A model generated the notes under the pieces. That model was not told where the DNA came from. It searched no databases and saw only the letters and a program-made list of their open reading frames with translations. A program made the translations under genes and the position numbers. Positions 45,245 through 55,695 of a stretch of DNA of 64,000 nucleotides are shown here, piece by piece. Source of the stretch: Liriodendron chinense (lineage: Eukaryota > Streptophyta > Magnoliopsida > Magnoliales > Magnoliaceae). The stretch is from positions 372,001 to 436,000 of the forward strand of contig PVNU02000924.1 in the NCBI GenBank assembly GCA_003013855.2, written 5' to 3'. Position 1 is the first letter of the stretch, and every line of letters begins with the position of its first letter.

Positions 45245-46540
45245 ATGGGATCAAACACAAGGTTTGATGTAGAAAAGTTCTCCAGCAAAAATAAATTTGA
45301 GTTATGGAAGGTAAATATTGAATCATTTCTAGTTCAGCAAGGGCTTGATGAAGCTCTTGAAAAGCGACCTGAGGCTATGAAAGATGATGAGTGGATGAAG
45401 CTCGACAAGAAGGCTAGAACCTTGATCCTGTTATGCCTTATGGATGATATCCTATATCACATCACGAAGGAGAAGACAATCGCTGATACGATGGTGAAGC
45501 TAGAGAATGTCTATGCCAAGAAATCTCTAGAGAACCGAATGTATCTGTTGATGCAGTTGTTCACCTTGAAGATGGCTGAGGGGACGGATGTGGAGGACCA
45601 CTTAAGCACGTTCAATCGGCTAGTTTGTAAGTTGGTGGAGATAGATGAGCCGATGAAGGATGAATATCAAGCATGCATCCTATTGAATTCTCTTTCAAAT
45701 TTATATGAGTCATTCAGGGACCCTGTGTGAGCAAGGAGGGAGACCATCAATGTCGAGATCATTATCTCAGCCCTCCAGTCGAAGGCTATGAGAAAGAAAA
45801 GTGGTGACGTGAGTTCTCACTCTTCCTCAGAGGTACTGATTATGAGGGGAAGAAATTCTGAGTATGGTGAAGGATATTCGAAATTGGAATCTAAGGCCAA
45901 GGGCAAAGAAAAAGCTAAGGTGAAATGCTGGAGTTGTGATCAGTAAGGCCACATGAGAAGGGATTGTTAGAATCTCAAGTTTAAGCAAGAGAGGTATGGA
46001 AATTCTTCTAGAAAGGGAGCCACTATCGTAGAGGATGGTGGCGATCTTTGTGAAGTTCTGACTGTATCTGGCAAGGGATCTCACAGTAGAGAGTGAATCC
46101 TAAATTCAAAGGCTTCATGTCATGTTTGTCCTAACCGGAGTTCATTCACGACATACAAGGAGTATGATGGTGAATCGGTGCTTGTGGGCGATGGCTACGC
46201 TCATAAGGTGATGGGTATTGATACGGTGCACATCAGGATGTTCGAGTCCTAAAAGATGTGAAGCATGTCCCCAAGATGAATATGAATATGATCTCTCTTG
46301 GTGCACTTGAGGCGAAAGGGTGCGTGTTCATCAGCCGCGATCGTTGTTGTAAAGTGATGAAGGGGGCACTTGTGTGGATGAAGGCACGGAGGTGTGGCTA
46401 TTTTTACAAGTTGATCGGGAGCATAATTCACGGTAGAGCTGCGGGATCGGCAGTGGGATCCACGGTTGCTCATATGTGGCAAGTGCCTAAGGGCCACATA
46501 AGAAGAGCGGAAAATGACGTGAAAGTGCGAGGTTAGGAAT
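45245..46540 (+). pseudogene. gag: copia gag and protease start, pol deleted
   Basis: Gag begins MGSNTRFDVEKFSSKNKFEL and is open to TGA at 45728 (after ESFRDPV), then continues in the same frame. The zinc knuckle CWSCDQ-stop-GHMRRDC at about 45929-45970 has a TAA. The protease site reads ILNSKASCHVC at about 46100, where D-S-G-A is usual, so both the catalytic Asp and the following Gly are changed. The pre-integrase part (VPKMNMNMISLGALEAKGC) is readable in a shifted frame to 46535. The rest of pol is absent. Dead copy. Confidence 0.85.
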
Positions 46541-46631
46541 GATGGAGGCACGAAAAGCGGTAGAGCTATGATGAAGATGAGATGAGAAAGCAAGGATGTT
46601 CTGATTTGACATTTGAAGCCTCGGTGGAGTT

Positions 46632-47208
46632 TGTTGGAAGAAAGCTTTCAAATGAGGTCCCTGGACTGTCACCGACCGATCTTGACTGGTCGGCAGTGAT
46701 GAGGCAGCGTGAATCTGTGTGGAAATTTTCCCTAGACCGTTTTTTGGTCCAGTCCGACCGGTTAAGACCCGTCAGCCGTGTTACACGGTGACTTACGCAG
46801 CAAGATATTTCTTACGTTATTCCGCAGATTTGCATAATATGTTTTTAACTCGGGGTTGCTTACTATATATATGGCTTGAATCCAGAATTAGGGGTAATCC
46901 TAAGGTGTCCAAGGTTTCCTAAGTAGGTTAGGAAGAGGGGAGAGTGTTTTGAGAGAGAGAGAGCTAGGGTTTTCTCTATTTTCCTTGCTTGTGGGCTGTT
47001 AATCTTTGTAATCTTCTGTTAATCATAGTAAATCGCTTTGTGCCGTACTTTTTTACCCGTTGAGGAGTTTTTCCACATAAAATCAGATTGTCTCTTGTGG
47101 TTAAATGCTTGTGTGAATTGGTTTCATTGTGTTTTTTGTTTGATCTTATATACTTTTGTGGTGTTTGTTCGGCTTTTGTTTCCACTGCTGGCACCCCTGT
47201 TCCCAACA
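46632..47208 (+). repeat. 3' LTR of deleted copia element
   Basis: 577 bp from tgttggaagaaagc to ttcccaaca, preceded by the polypurine-type ggtggagtt. It has TATA (tactatatatatggc, about 46861), 'gagtttttccacataaaatc' and 'gaccgaccgatc..ggtcgg' words. Its last 50 bp match 45140-45189. Confidence 0.85.
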
Positions 47209-47229
47209 GCCCCTACTTGTGATTTCCTT

Positions 47230-47390
47230 TTATATATAGTTAGTGCCGCCAAGATGGACGACCTAAACTCCTCCCATGCATTTTATGTTAAGGTTAGAAT
47301 TCCTTGCACATCTTCTTCTCTTAAAACATTGCCATTGCACCCTTTCTTCCTACCAGTAGTTTTTGTTCGATGTCCCCATGTTGGAAGAAG
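47230..47390 (+). pseudogene. Duplicated host fragment A (upstream part of kinase-like exon 1)
   Basis: 'aaacattgccattgcaccct' and 'ttcttcctaccagtagtttt' match segments just upstream of fragments B (48765) and C (53030). It ends before the recognisable coding motif. A remnant only. Confidence 0.5.
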
Positions 47391-48230
47391 TCATAAAAAA
47401 AAAAATAATAATAATAAATAAAAGGTTAGAAGAAGTCTTCTAGGTGAGCCATGACCTGCAGTCCCACCGGTTGGACTTAGACCTCAATATTATTATTATT
47501 ATTATTATATATTTTGTATCATGTGTATAATTTTTATATAACTTTTTTGGATTTTTACCACAAAATTCAACTAGAATTCCGATTTTACCAAATAGTGAAT
47601 ACAGGAAATGATATTAGAGTAGAGCACTATGCTTTTTGAGAGGAGAATTTACATTATTTTCTGGCCATTTTTAGAGAATTCAGAATTGTGAGGCCTACAT
47701 GGCATTTGTCTTACAACTCACCGTCCAACAGATGCACATCAGCATAATTTTTAGGTGAAAAAAATATGTCTGATCCAATCATAAGGTGGGCCAATCCATC
47801 AAAACAATATGCACCACTCAAAACATCCAAATTCAAGTGTAGCCCATTTGATAATTTGATCAGCCTGATTTTTGGCTCTTGTAATCACCATTTTAGGGTG
47901 CTTCTGTTGGATGGGTTGGATGTTATACACATACCCTCATTGGCTGCACATGTCTCGACTCTCGCTATTTTTAAAGAAAAAAAAAAAAAAGTAAACTATG
48001 GCATTCTTATAATTGCCTCCCTCAAAAGCACATTTTTGTGATTTCTAATATTCCAGGCGTTATTTAGTCAAATATAAAGTCCTAAGGAATCTATTGGTAA
48101 AAATCCTTTTTTTTTTTTTTTTTTTTGTCCTTTTGTATCACGATGTATTGGACGTGCCAACTGCTTGTCGTTCCTTTTATAATTACTGCCGCCGAAATGG
48201 ACAAGCTAAACTAATTAGACGCTCGGATTG
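47391..48230. other. Spacer, start of duplicated host unit
   Basis: Phrases such as 'gcaccactcaaaacatcc' and 'attcaagtgtagccca' at 47811-47850 recur at 50975-51020, marking the left part of a tandemly duplicated unit of roughly 3.3 kb. (ATT)n near 47489. No gene. Confidence 0.45.
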
Positions 48231-48244
48231 CGTACTGAGTAATC

Positions 48245-48680
48245 TCTGAGGGACTCAATGTTACGTATGTGTCAAATCCAAGCCGTCCATCCATTTTTTC
48301 AGCTCATTGTAGTTCATGATCTCAGAATTGAAGCATATCTGGCACTCAAGTGGACCACACAACAGAAAACAGTGGAAATTCAACACCTACCGTTGAAAAT
48401 TCTTGAGGGCACCACAGAAGCTTAGGATCGAGCTGATATTTGTGTTTCCCTTTATCCATGTCTGTGTGACTTTATGAATAGGTTGGATGACAATAAATCA
48501 GCGGCGATAGGAAGGTTTCAACGGTGGACATCATTATTCCCACTGTTTCTTGTGATGTGGTCCACGTGAGCTTTGGGTGTGCTTCAATTTTAGGCTTATG
48601 CAGTTGAAATGAGTTGCTAAAATGGATGGATGGCGTGGATAAGACACATACATCATGGTGGCCCCATAGAGTTTACTCAG
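48245..48680. mobile_element. Fold-back MITE family W, copy 5
   Basis: 'ccaagccgtccatccatttt' at the left and 'aaaatggatggatggcgtgg' at the right are inverted. It sits directly upstream of kinase fragment B. Confidence 0.6.
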
Positions 48681-48859
48681 TAAGCAATCCACGTCCTGCT
48701 AATCTCCGATCCCAAACATCCGGTATTTATTTTAATGTTAGAAATTTTTGCACGTCGTCTCCTCCCAAAACCTTGCCATTGCACCCTTTCTTCCCTTACT
48801 AGTAGTTTTTCTTGTGCTCTCCTCACATCGACCGACGGCCAGCTGACAGGCTCTGGTCT

Positions 48860-48998
48860 CCCAAATGGACCCCATTTTAACAGTAAACACTTTTGTCCAT
48901 GACGTTGGAATGGCGGTGGTGGTGGTCGGCGCCATTCTAGCTACACTACGCCTTGGTGAAGAAACAGCAAAGCGTGGTATCTTTGAACCGGTCTCTCT
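48860..48998 (+). pseudogene. Farnesol/phytol-kinase-like exon 1 fragment (copy B)
   Basis: The frame from ATG 48865 encodes NTFVHDVGMAVVVVGAILAT followed by LRLGEETAKRGIFEP. It then meets a CT microsatellite at a possible splice donor (accg|gtctct). Farnesol kinase and phytol kinase (VTE5/FOLK family) of plants have a matching N-terminal region: a short helix with a V-x-D motif, then '..E..KRGIFDQKL'. Those enzymes phosphorylate farnesol or phytol in plastid membranes. No later exon (RKLVHI region) is seen downstream. Upstream homology with fragment C extends back to about 48725, but the frame there is broken by a one-base difference. It could be the first exon of a gene with a very long intron, but duplication with C suggests a partial copy. 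Confidence 0.5.
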
Positions 48999-49009
48999 CT
49001 CTCTGGGAC

Positions 49010-49014
<5 letters not shown>

Positions 49015-49045
<31 letters not shown>

Positions 49046-49268
49046 GAGCACGGAAGCAACTTAAAGTAGAATCAAACAAAGTAATCACAATTCCACCAAG
49101 AATCACAATCTCTTATACTTTCATTTTCATATTGATTTGATTTGTACCATGGTTTTTTCCTGCAAGGATTTTTCCACATAAATTCAGTTGTCTTTTATTA
49201 TTGGACTTGCTTGATGCAATTGTGATTATTGTGTAAGATTCTCCTCTGAGTTGCTTCCACTATCCTAA

Positions 49269-49308
<40 letters not shown>

Positions 49309-49975
49309 ACACACAAAATGGCTATTTTGTTTATCGAAATTTTAGTGTTTGAAGATTGAATTCTTATTGAATTTGAAAATTTTAGCATTTTCAACAATTT
49401 TGTATTATTATTTTAGGTGCACGTGCAAAGATTTTACTGCTAGAGTTTGCTTTTCTAATTATGGTAGAATTTTAGTTTCTATGAACTTAGAGATGCTACT
49501 TCTTTCTTGAAATTTTGTAATTAGGTTTTGATTGTTAGAATTTGAATTATGTTTCTTTTGGGTGGTAGAAAATTTTCTCATTGTATGAATTTTTTAAAGG
49601 ATATTTGATTGACATTGAATGGTTTATTATTAGATTATATATACTATCTGCAACTAATATTCTTGATTTGTAATTAGATCCTAATTTGGTAGAACTTTAG
49701 ATTTTGTACTAATTATATAGCCAATCCTAAATCTAGTTTATTCTTTACATTTATCAACGGCTAAGATCAATGCTATGTTATAGTTCTTTGTTTCTTCGTT
49801 TGGTGGATATGGATCTTGTTAAGAATACTTTGACTGTAGATCACCTTATATTGATTTCAAATTCAGGACTGATGCTTCAACTGATAGTGTTTGATCAGTT
49901 CTTTTGAATTGTATTCGTATTAGACATTGTTGTACGGTAAATACTTTGTTGGGTAGGCTAATAAGGCCTTAATAT
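49015..49975. other. Intron-like AT-rich DNA after fragment B, with CT microsatellites
   Basis: CT runs at about 49015-49041 and 49268-49306, then AT-rich DNA without a gene. 'tttgtttatcgaaattttag' at 49328 recurs at 53304, and 'ttgaattgta..gtattagac' at 49905 recurs at 53372. This shows the block is shared with fragment C, which lacks about 550 bp in between. Confidence 0.5.
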
Positions 49976-50514
49976 TAGGTCTCTCAATGGAGCGGGTCAG
50001 ATCTGAGATCCAATTCACTCCGAATCCGTATAATGCGGATTTGGATCTTAAAATAGTTCTAATTAGTTAAATGGACTGGACTTGGATTCACAGGATCATA
50101 TTCGAGTTTGATCCGAATCCAATTAAGATCCAACTCATTGTCACCTTACTGTATATGTTATATTCATGCTAGCCATCCATTTTATAGACTATTTTAGGAT
50201 GTCACTCTTAGGTCAACCATACCATAGTAAATAGTGGGATTTGCATAATTTTTCTACTAAATTAAATATATTATATTATATACTTTTTTAGATTTGTAAT
50301 GGGGGTGGATTCAGACCTAGATCCGACCTGAATTCGATGGTTATATGAATTTTGGATCGGAAATGGATCTAACAATTTATAAATTGATCGAATATGGATA
50401 TCACCTTTTGGATCCGAGTTGGATCCAAATTCGATCCGAATCCGTCTACAAATATACGGACTTGGAGCCGGATTCAGCTGGATCCGATCCAGATCCGACC
50501 CATTGAGAGCCCTA
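49976..50514. mobile_element. hAT-like MITE, 539 bp
   Basis: Inverted ends TAGGTCTCTCAATGG and the complement of TAGGGCTCTCAATGG, with flanking octamers CTTAATAT and CCTAATAT (one mismatch). These fit a hAT element with an 8-bp target duplication. The interior is made of 'gatccgaatccg' words. There is no transposase. The duplicate locus at 53421-54290 lacks this MITE, which confirms it as an insertion. Confidence 0.8.
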
Positions 50515-51235
50515 CCTAATATGGCATCTTTTCTTTGTTGAGAAATGCTCCAATCCTAGGTTCAAACAGTGTGGTCCACCATATAAGGCGGCTGGCTTTA
50601 TTTTTGTGACACGTGGCCTTTTTAATGTGGACTACCATTTTCATGGTTCGGATGCCCTACACAAGGTATCGTGTGGTACATGAGTATGAGCATGAATGAT
50701 GTGTTATCATTTTTGAGGTCCAAGTCCAAAGCTTCTAACTTGTTGAGTGCATGTGACATCTAAACCTTCCAATAGGTTGGCTCTACCATGAGGTTCGTTT
50801 ATTGAAAATATCAGCAGGTTGGCTCTACCATGAGGTTCGTTTATTGAAAATATCAGCCTTTTCTGCTCATCAAGTAGGCCATATCATAGAGAACAATATA
50901 TAGCCATTGAGAAATTAAAAAAAAATAGAAGAGTGGCCCACTAAATGATATGCACCATTCAAAACAATATAAAATAATATGCACCACTCAAAACATCCTA
51001 ATTCAAGTGTAGCCCATATGATGATCTCTGATGATTTGTTGAGCACCTACCACGCCCCCACGAGTTTCGACTTTTAGTATTTTAAAGGAAAACGATAAAT
51101 GAGTGCATTTTTTTAATATTCTTTCTAAAAAGCATCACCCTCCCCCAATTTTTTTTTTATCATGTGTATTTGGTGGGCCAGCTACCTGTCGGACACAGAT
51201 TGCGTGCAGACATTGCCAGTACCACTACTTGTCGG
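50515..51235. other. Spacer with 42-bp tandem duplication at 50774-50857
   Basis: 'aggttggctctaccatgagg' starts at 50774 and again at 50816, an almost exact two-copy repeat. The remainder is shared in part with 47700-48200. No gene. Confidence 0.6.
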
Positions 51236-51575
51236 TGCTCCAGGAGCCTCATCACAACGTATGTGCTTTATATATTCGACGGCCATTCATTTTTTTTTAG
51301 CTTCCTCTAGGGGATGAACCAAAAAATAAGACAAATCCAAATCTCAGGTGACCCACATCACGGGAAATAGTAGCGATTGAATACTCACCATTAAAATATT
51401 CTTGTGAGGCACAAAATTTACATCAAATATTTTTTGTTATCCCTTTATCCATGTCTGTGTGACCTAGTCGAAAATAAGCATTATATTGGGTCTTAAGAAG
51501 TTTTTAATGGTGGGCGTTCAATTACCGATATGATCATGTGGTGTGGTCAACCTTAGATTTGGATACACCCAGGTC
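51236..51575. mobile_element. Fold-back MITE family W, copy 6 (interrupted)
   Basis: It follows family order from 'cgtatgtgctttatatattc' to 'accttagatttggatacacc' and is cut by the solo LTR at 51581. A separate right-end-like piece, 'tttggatctgcctatttttg' to 'catcatggtagggcccacaa', lies at 52412-52475. Confidence 0.5.
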
Positions 51576-51580
51576 CATAG

Positions 51581-52219
51581 TGTTGCAATACGAGCGATCA
51601 GCCCCGCAGCGGAAAAGAGAGCAAAACAATCAAACGAGATAAGTCACAATGGCAACAATCAAGTAAATCAACATATGTAAGAAGCAATCTGAATTTTACA
51701 TGGAAAATCCCTCATGAGTAAAAAACCACAGAACAAAGTGACACCAATCCACCATGAATCAGAAGTTACAAGAGTATGAAGAAACTTACACTAGATTATA
51801 AAGCCCACAAGAGAAAACGCAATTTTTCAAGAGAAAAACCAACGTAGCATTTCCTCTCAAGCTTTTTCTCTCACCCTAGAACTGTCTCTCAACCCTTGCA
51901 CATCTAGGACACCCTAATTCTGGTTTACACCCGCTTATATAGCAATAAACCCAAAATTAGAAACATCTTATGTAAAACCATGTAAGATCGCGCAAAAAAC
52001 TACGCCACCGATTTTGCAGTCCGAGCATGGTCAAACTAACCACATTCTATCTAGAGAGTTCTAGCATAAATCCAATCAATTTCGGGTGCCCTGCCAACAG
52101 TGGTCGGGCCCCTACAGCCCAAAAACAGTTCAACAATTTCAGATTCCAGAAGTCATGTCCAGGTGTTCTCGAGCGCCCGACACCCCCTGGAATCCAAAAT
52201 TGAAGAAAAAACCCTAACA
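51581..52219 (-). repeat. Solo copia LTR, TSD CATAG
   Basis: 639 bp from tgttgcaatacgagcg to accctaaca, with CATAG on both sides (51576-51580, 52220-52224). Contains a minus-strand TATA ('cgcttatatagca' on plus, about 51930), 'tacatggaaaatccctcatg', and 'cgggtgccc / gggcccc / gagcgcccgac' words. Confidence 0.88.
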
Positions 52220-52505
52220 CATAGCTCAAGAAGCACACCAAGTGAAGATAGTGAAGATAGTCACATTTAACATTGAGGTCATGGCATCGATTCCCATAGT
52301 GGGGGTGGCTAACATTGTGATGTGACTAACAGGGGTGGGTGGGTGTATTAACAGTAACAATGGGGCATGCGAACTAACCCATTAAAAAAAACGAAAGCAA
52401 AAACCCTTAGGTTTGGATCTGCCTATTTTTGGATCATATGTGTATAAGACACATACATCATGGTAGGGCCCACAACAGTTGCGGCTAAGTACAAAAAGTG
52501 AGCAA
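52220..52505. other. Spacer with MITE end
   Basis: Mostly unrecognised. A family W right end is at 52412-52475. Confidence 0.4.
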
Positions 52506-52509
52506 TTCA

Positions 52510-52970
52510 CGCTGTGGTCCTTAAAGTGGGCCCACCTTGATGTATGCATAGTATGTCCACAAGGTCCATCCGATATTGCCAGCTTATTCTAGGGCATGAG
52601 CCCGAAGACAAAGCAGATCCAAATCTCCACTGGACCACACCATAGGATACAATGATGCTTGAACGCTCACCGTTAAAAAACTTCCTAAGGCCCACCATAA
52701 TGCCTACTATAATGTTTATTTTCCATTCAACCAGTTGATAAGGTCACACTGACCTAAATGAAGGAGAGAAAAAAAAAAAAAAAAACAAATATCAGCTTGA
52801 TAAAAAAATTGTGGCTCACAAAAAAGTTTTTAGTAGTCAATCACCACTATTTCCTGTGGTGAAGTCCACGAGTTCGATTGCTCCATCTTTCGGCTCAAGC
52901 CTGGCAAAACGGATGGACGCCATGGATATACAATATATATCTATTATGGTGGGCCCCACAGTTCCGCTCC
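52510..52970. mobile_element. Fold-back MITE family W, copy 7
   Basis: 'aagtgggcccaccttgatgt' at the left and 'ttatggtgggccccacagtt' at the right are inverted. An A-rich tract lies in the centre. It directly precedes kinase fragment C, as copy 5 precedes fragment B. Confidence 0.6.
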
Positions 52971-53097
52971 CCTAAACTCCTCCCATTTAGTTTTAAGGTC
53001 AGAATTCTTTGCACCTCTTCTGGGCCCAAAACCTTGCCATTGCACCCTTTCTTCCCGTACTAGTAGTTTTTCTTGTGCTCTCTTCGACGTCCAGCGA

Positions 53098-53245
53098 TGC
53101 CAGCTGACGGGATCTGCCATCCTTTGGACCCCATTTTTGCAGCAAACACTTTCGTCCATGATGTCGAAATGGCAGGCATGGTGTCCGGCGCCATTCTAGC
53201 TATGCTACGCCTCGGTGAAGAAACAGCTAAGCATGGCATCTTCAA

Positions 53246-53249
<4 letters not shown>
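53098..53249 (+). pseudogene. Farnesol/phytol-kinase-like exon 1 fragment (copy C)
   Basis: The frame encodes MPADGICHPLDPIFAANTFV then HDVEMAGMVSGAILAMLRLG and EETAKHGIFKP, ending at a CT microsatellite like copy B. Differences from B include K-R to K-H and a changed middle helix. The same family reading applies (VTE5/FOLK-type N-terminus). There is no downstream exon, and a solo LTR follows at 53432. Together with A and B this forms a tandem series of partial copies. Confidence 0.5.
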
Positions 53250-53284
<35 letters not shown>

Positions 53285-53431
53285 ACACACACAAAATGGC
53301 AACTTTGTTTATCGAAATATTAGTGTTTGAAGATTGAATCCATTTCAGATTCATGTTTCTTTGAATTGTAGTTGTATTAGACATTGTTATGTAACAAATA
53401 AATTGAATGGTGCACTAATAAGGCCTATGAC

Positions 53432-53865
53432 TGATGGGTTTTTCCTCCTCAAGTACCAGAGGAGAGATTAGAATCTGAGTGTGGTCGGGCGCCCGGGCCA
53501 AATTGTGGCCGGGCGACCGAAATTCTACCAGAAGATGAGGTTTGCTGCTGGACTGTTCTTGCAATAGTCGGGTGCCCGGCGGTCTGGTGACCGAGCGCCC
53601 GGTGCCCTGGGCGAGCTCCCAACTATGTTGGTCCAGGCCCCCGAAATTGCCTTTGTTCTTCAGGATTTCACGCTGGACATTTTTTGGGTTGGGCGGGGCG
53701 CCCAGAGGTCTAGTGACCGGGCGCTCGACCCTGCTTGTACGCAATTTCCTTATTGGGTTCTAATTTTTCCGGTTTCCTACTTAAGGGGTTCCAAAACGGG
53801 ATTACGTCATCCCATTAGTGTGTTTGCACGTCTAAGGTGAGAAAGAGAGAAAGAGGAAGAGAGAA

Positions 53866-53913
<48 letters not shown>

Positions 53914-54285
53914 GCTTGTAGAAGGGAGAAGTTGCTTGAGGAGGAGTTCTTCTGCGCAACCATCGTCTCAACGCTTCTAAGTCTTCGGGATCGGTGAGAT
54001 CGCTCTACTTTTATTATTCTCTTATTGTTTATCCACTCCTACGTGAGTGAAGAAGGTTTGATCCAAGCGGTGTGTGCTTGAGATCGGTTGTAACAGTTCT
54101 CTGAGATAGTGGATTGTTGATTTGGACTAGGTCCCGTGGTTTTTACCTCTTTCGAGGGTTTTCCACGTAAAAACTCCTTGTGTCGTGTGGTTGAATGTTT
54201 ATTCTTGATCATTACATTATCATAGTCCATAATTCTAGTGCATTGGGGGGCGAGATCCGAAGGTTTGTGTGAAACGCACCCAACA
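53432..54285 (+). repeat. Solo copia LTR, TSD ATGAC
   Basis: 854 bp from tgatgggtttttcctc to cacccaaca with exact ATGAC repeats outside (53427-53431, 54286-54290). It has five or more gcgcccgg-type palindromic words in the first 310 bp, a (GA)n run at 53873-53910 and 'gggttttccacgtaaaaact'. The duplicate locus near 49970 lacks it. Confidence 0.9.
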
Positions 54286-54411
54286 ATGACATCTTTTCTA
54301 ATTTGTTGAGAAATGCTCCAGTCCAAGGTGCATCTGTCACATAGTCCAATCGACTAATCTGAACCGTCTATTAAGTTTAGAAAACATTTTATGGGTGTTA
54401 ATGTCAGATTT
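54286..54411. other. Short spacer
   Basis: End of the duplicated host unit ('tgttgagaaatgctccagtc', as at 50538), then the target gattt of the Tat element. Confidence 0.5.
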
Positions 54412-55271
54412 TGTAACGAGATCCTCCGGCTTTTCTCCTTCGCTCCAGGAGGGATTTCCACCACCAGACCTGAAGCAAGACAGCGAATAAGGGTGGCTGG
54501 GGACCAGCCGTTAGCCCTCCGACGCTTAAGTTAGGCCACAGAAGAGAAGCCAAGCAAAAACGGGACCAAGATTGAATGATGAGTACCTACCTCCTCTTCA
54601 AGGGAGCCATCCCCTTATATAGATCTGAAACAATCCAATCTGTTACGTGAGATGTCGAAATCCCGTTGATGTCGCATACGATACTGAGAATCCGCTGATT
54701 TCATGGGATAAGATCCTATCTTTTTAGTCAGATCCAACCCAATGATTTATTCCAACAATCACGCCCCTAGATGGTAATCCCTTGAAATCCGGCTGGATCC
54801 GGCCGGAAGCCATAGTTGGAGTCATAGCCTCCGAAAAGGAAGGAGACGCCCGTAGCTGGGAGTCATGGACTCCGAAAAGGAAGGAGACGCCCGTAGTAAA
54901 GCTGCTCGCAGGTTAAAATGTGGTCGCGAGTCCAAGTACATATTTTGGGTGTAATGTCTTTCAACGACTTGTGAGAAGGTCTGCTCGCGGATCGAGCTTT
55001 GCCGTATTTGACTATCGGTTATGAAGACTCGGGACTTGCGAATAGCTGCTCCGTATTTTTCAATCTATGACTCTTGATCAGGTGATCTCGAGAGTCGAAT
55101 GGACGTCCCGCACCTATCAAACATTCGACTCTCGATCAGCTAATCTCGAGAGTCGAATGGACGTCTCGTACCTATCCAACATTCGACTCTCGATCAGATA
55201 ATCTCGAGAGTCGAATGGACGTTTTGGGCATTTCCGCGTGAAATCTTATCTCCATCATTTTGCCTATAACA
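54412..55271 (-). repeat. 3' LTR of Tat element 2
   Basis: 860 bp from TGTAACGAGATCC to CTATAACA in plus orientation. On the minus strand it has a TATA box (ctatataagggg, 54611-54622) followed by the 'acttaagcgtcggagggcta' phrase near its 3' end. A 46-bp phrase (gggagtcatggactccgaaa and onward) is duplicated at 54820-54900. PPT GGACTTGGGGGGCATC adjoins at 55272-55287. The partner LTR is not in the window. Confidence 0.8.
55069..55227. repeat. Three 58-bp repeats, each a palindrome, in LTR U3
   Basis: Units start at 55069, 55127 and 55185. Each pairs cattcgactctcgatca with tctcgagagtcgaatg, so it can fold into a hairpin, and carries gaatggacgt. They sit in the U3 start of the LTR and may act as protein-binding or enhancer repeats. 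Confidence 0.8.
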
Positions 55272-55535
55272 GATGCCCCCCAAGTCCTTGCCGCCAAGAA
55301 TTCTTTAAGGAAAGGACTTAGCTCACTATCACACGAAACCGCTCGCTACCTTCATCGAGAACGACACCCCTCATGATGGGCTGAAATTAATGAGCGCCAG
55401 CTTTCCGCAACCTTTTCGCTGATGGAAAATGAAGGGGCGCTCGCCACGTGTTTGAGGAGTTAATGGGCGTGCCTGCTCGAGCGCTGTGTCCAACGAGGGA
55501 CTGCCACGTGCCATCAGATACGGTGGAATGATTGC

Positions 55536-55545
55536 CTATAAATAT
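55536..55545 (+). promoter_or_regulatory. TATA box of antisense gene in Tat element 2
   Basis: The plus strand reads gcctataaatatacggag, about 155 bp before the ATG at 55696 and just inside the LTR boundary. A CT-rich leader (ttctttccattcttcttcct) follows, as in plant mRNA starts. Confidence 0.6.
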
Positions 55546-55695
55546 ACGGAGTCCGCCATTTCTTTGATTTTCTACAGAAGTTTTTTCGAAAGAATCCTGC
55601 AACCCTTTCTTTCCATTCTTCTTCCTCTTCCGGTGCTCAATCTTTCTTTTTCTCGGTATACTTCCTTTTTCTTCTTATTTTATTTTCATCTCCCC

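Larger units (their letters stand above)
45140..47208 (+). mobile_element. Internally deleted copia element (TNT1/Tork-like)
   Basis: Only the last 50 bp of the 5' LTR remain (45140-45189, ending cccaaca). They are followed by the PBS tggtatcagaga (45192-45203), gag, the start of protease, then a polypurine tract and a full 3' LTR (46632-47208). Integrase, RT and RNase H are missing. Confidence 0.85.

Noticed and set aside
48738..49106. 122-codon minus-strand frame with (RE)n
   Set aside because: Antisense of the kinase-like fragment plus the CT microsatellite.
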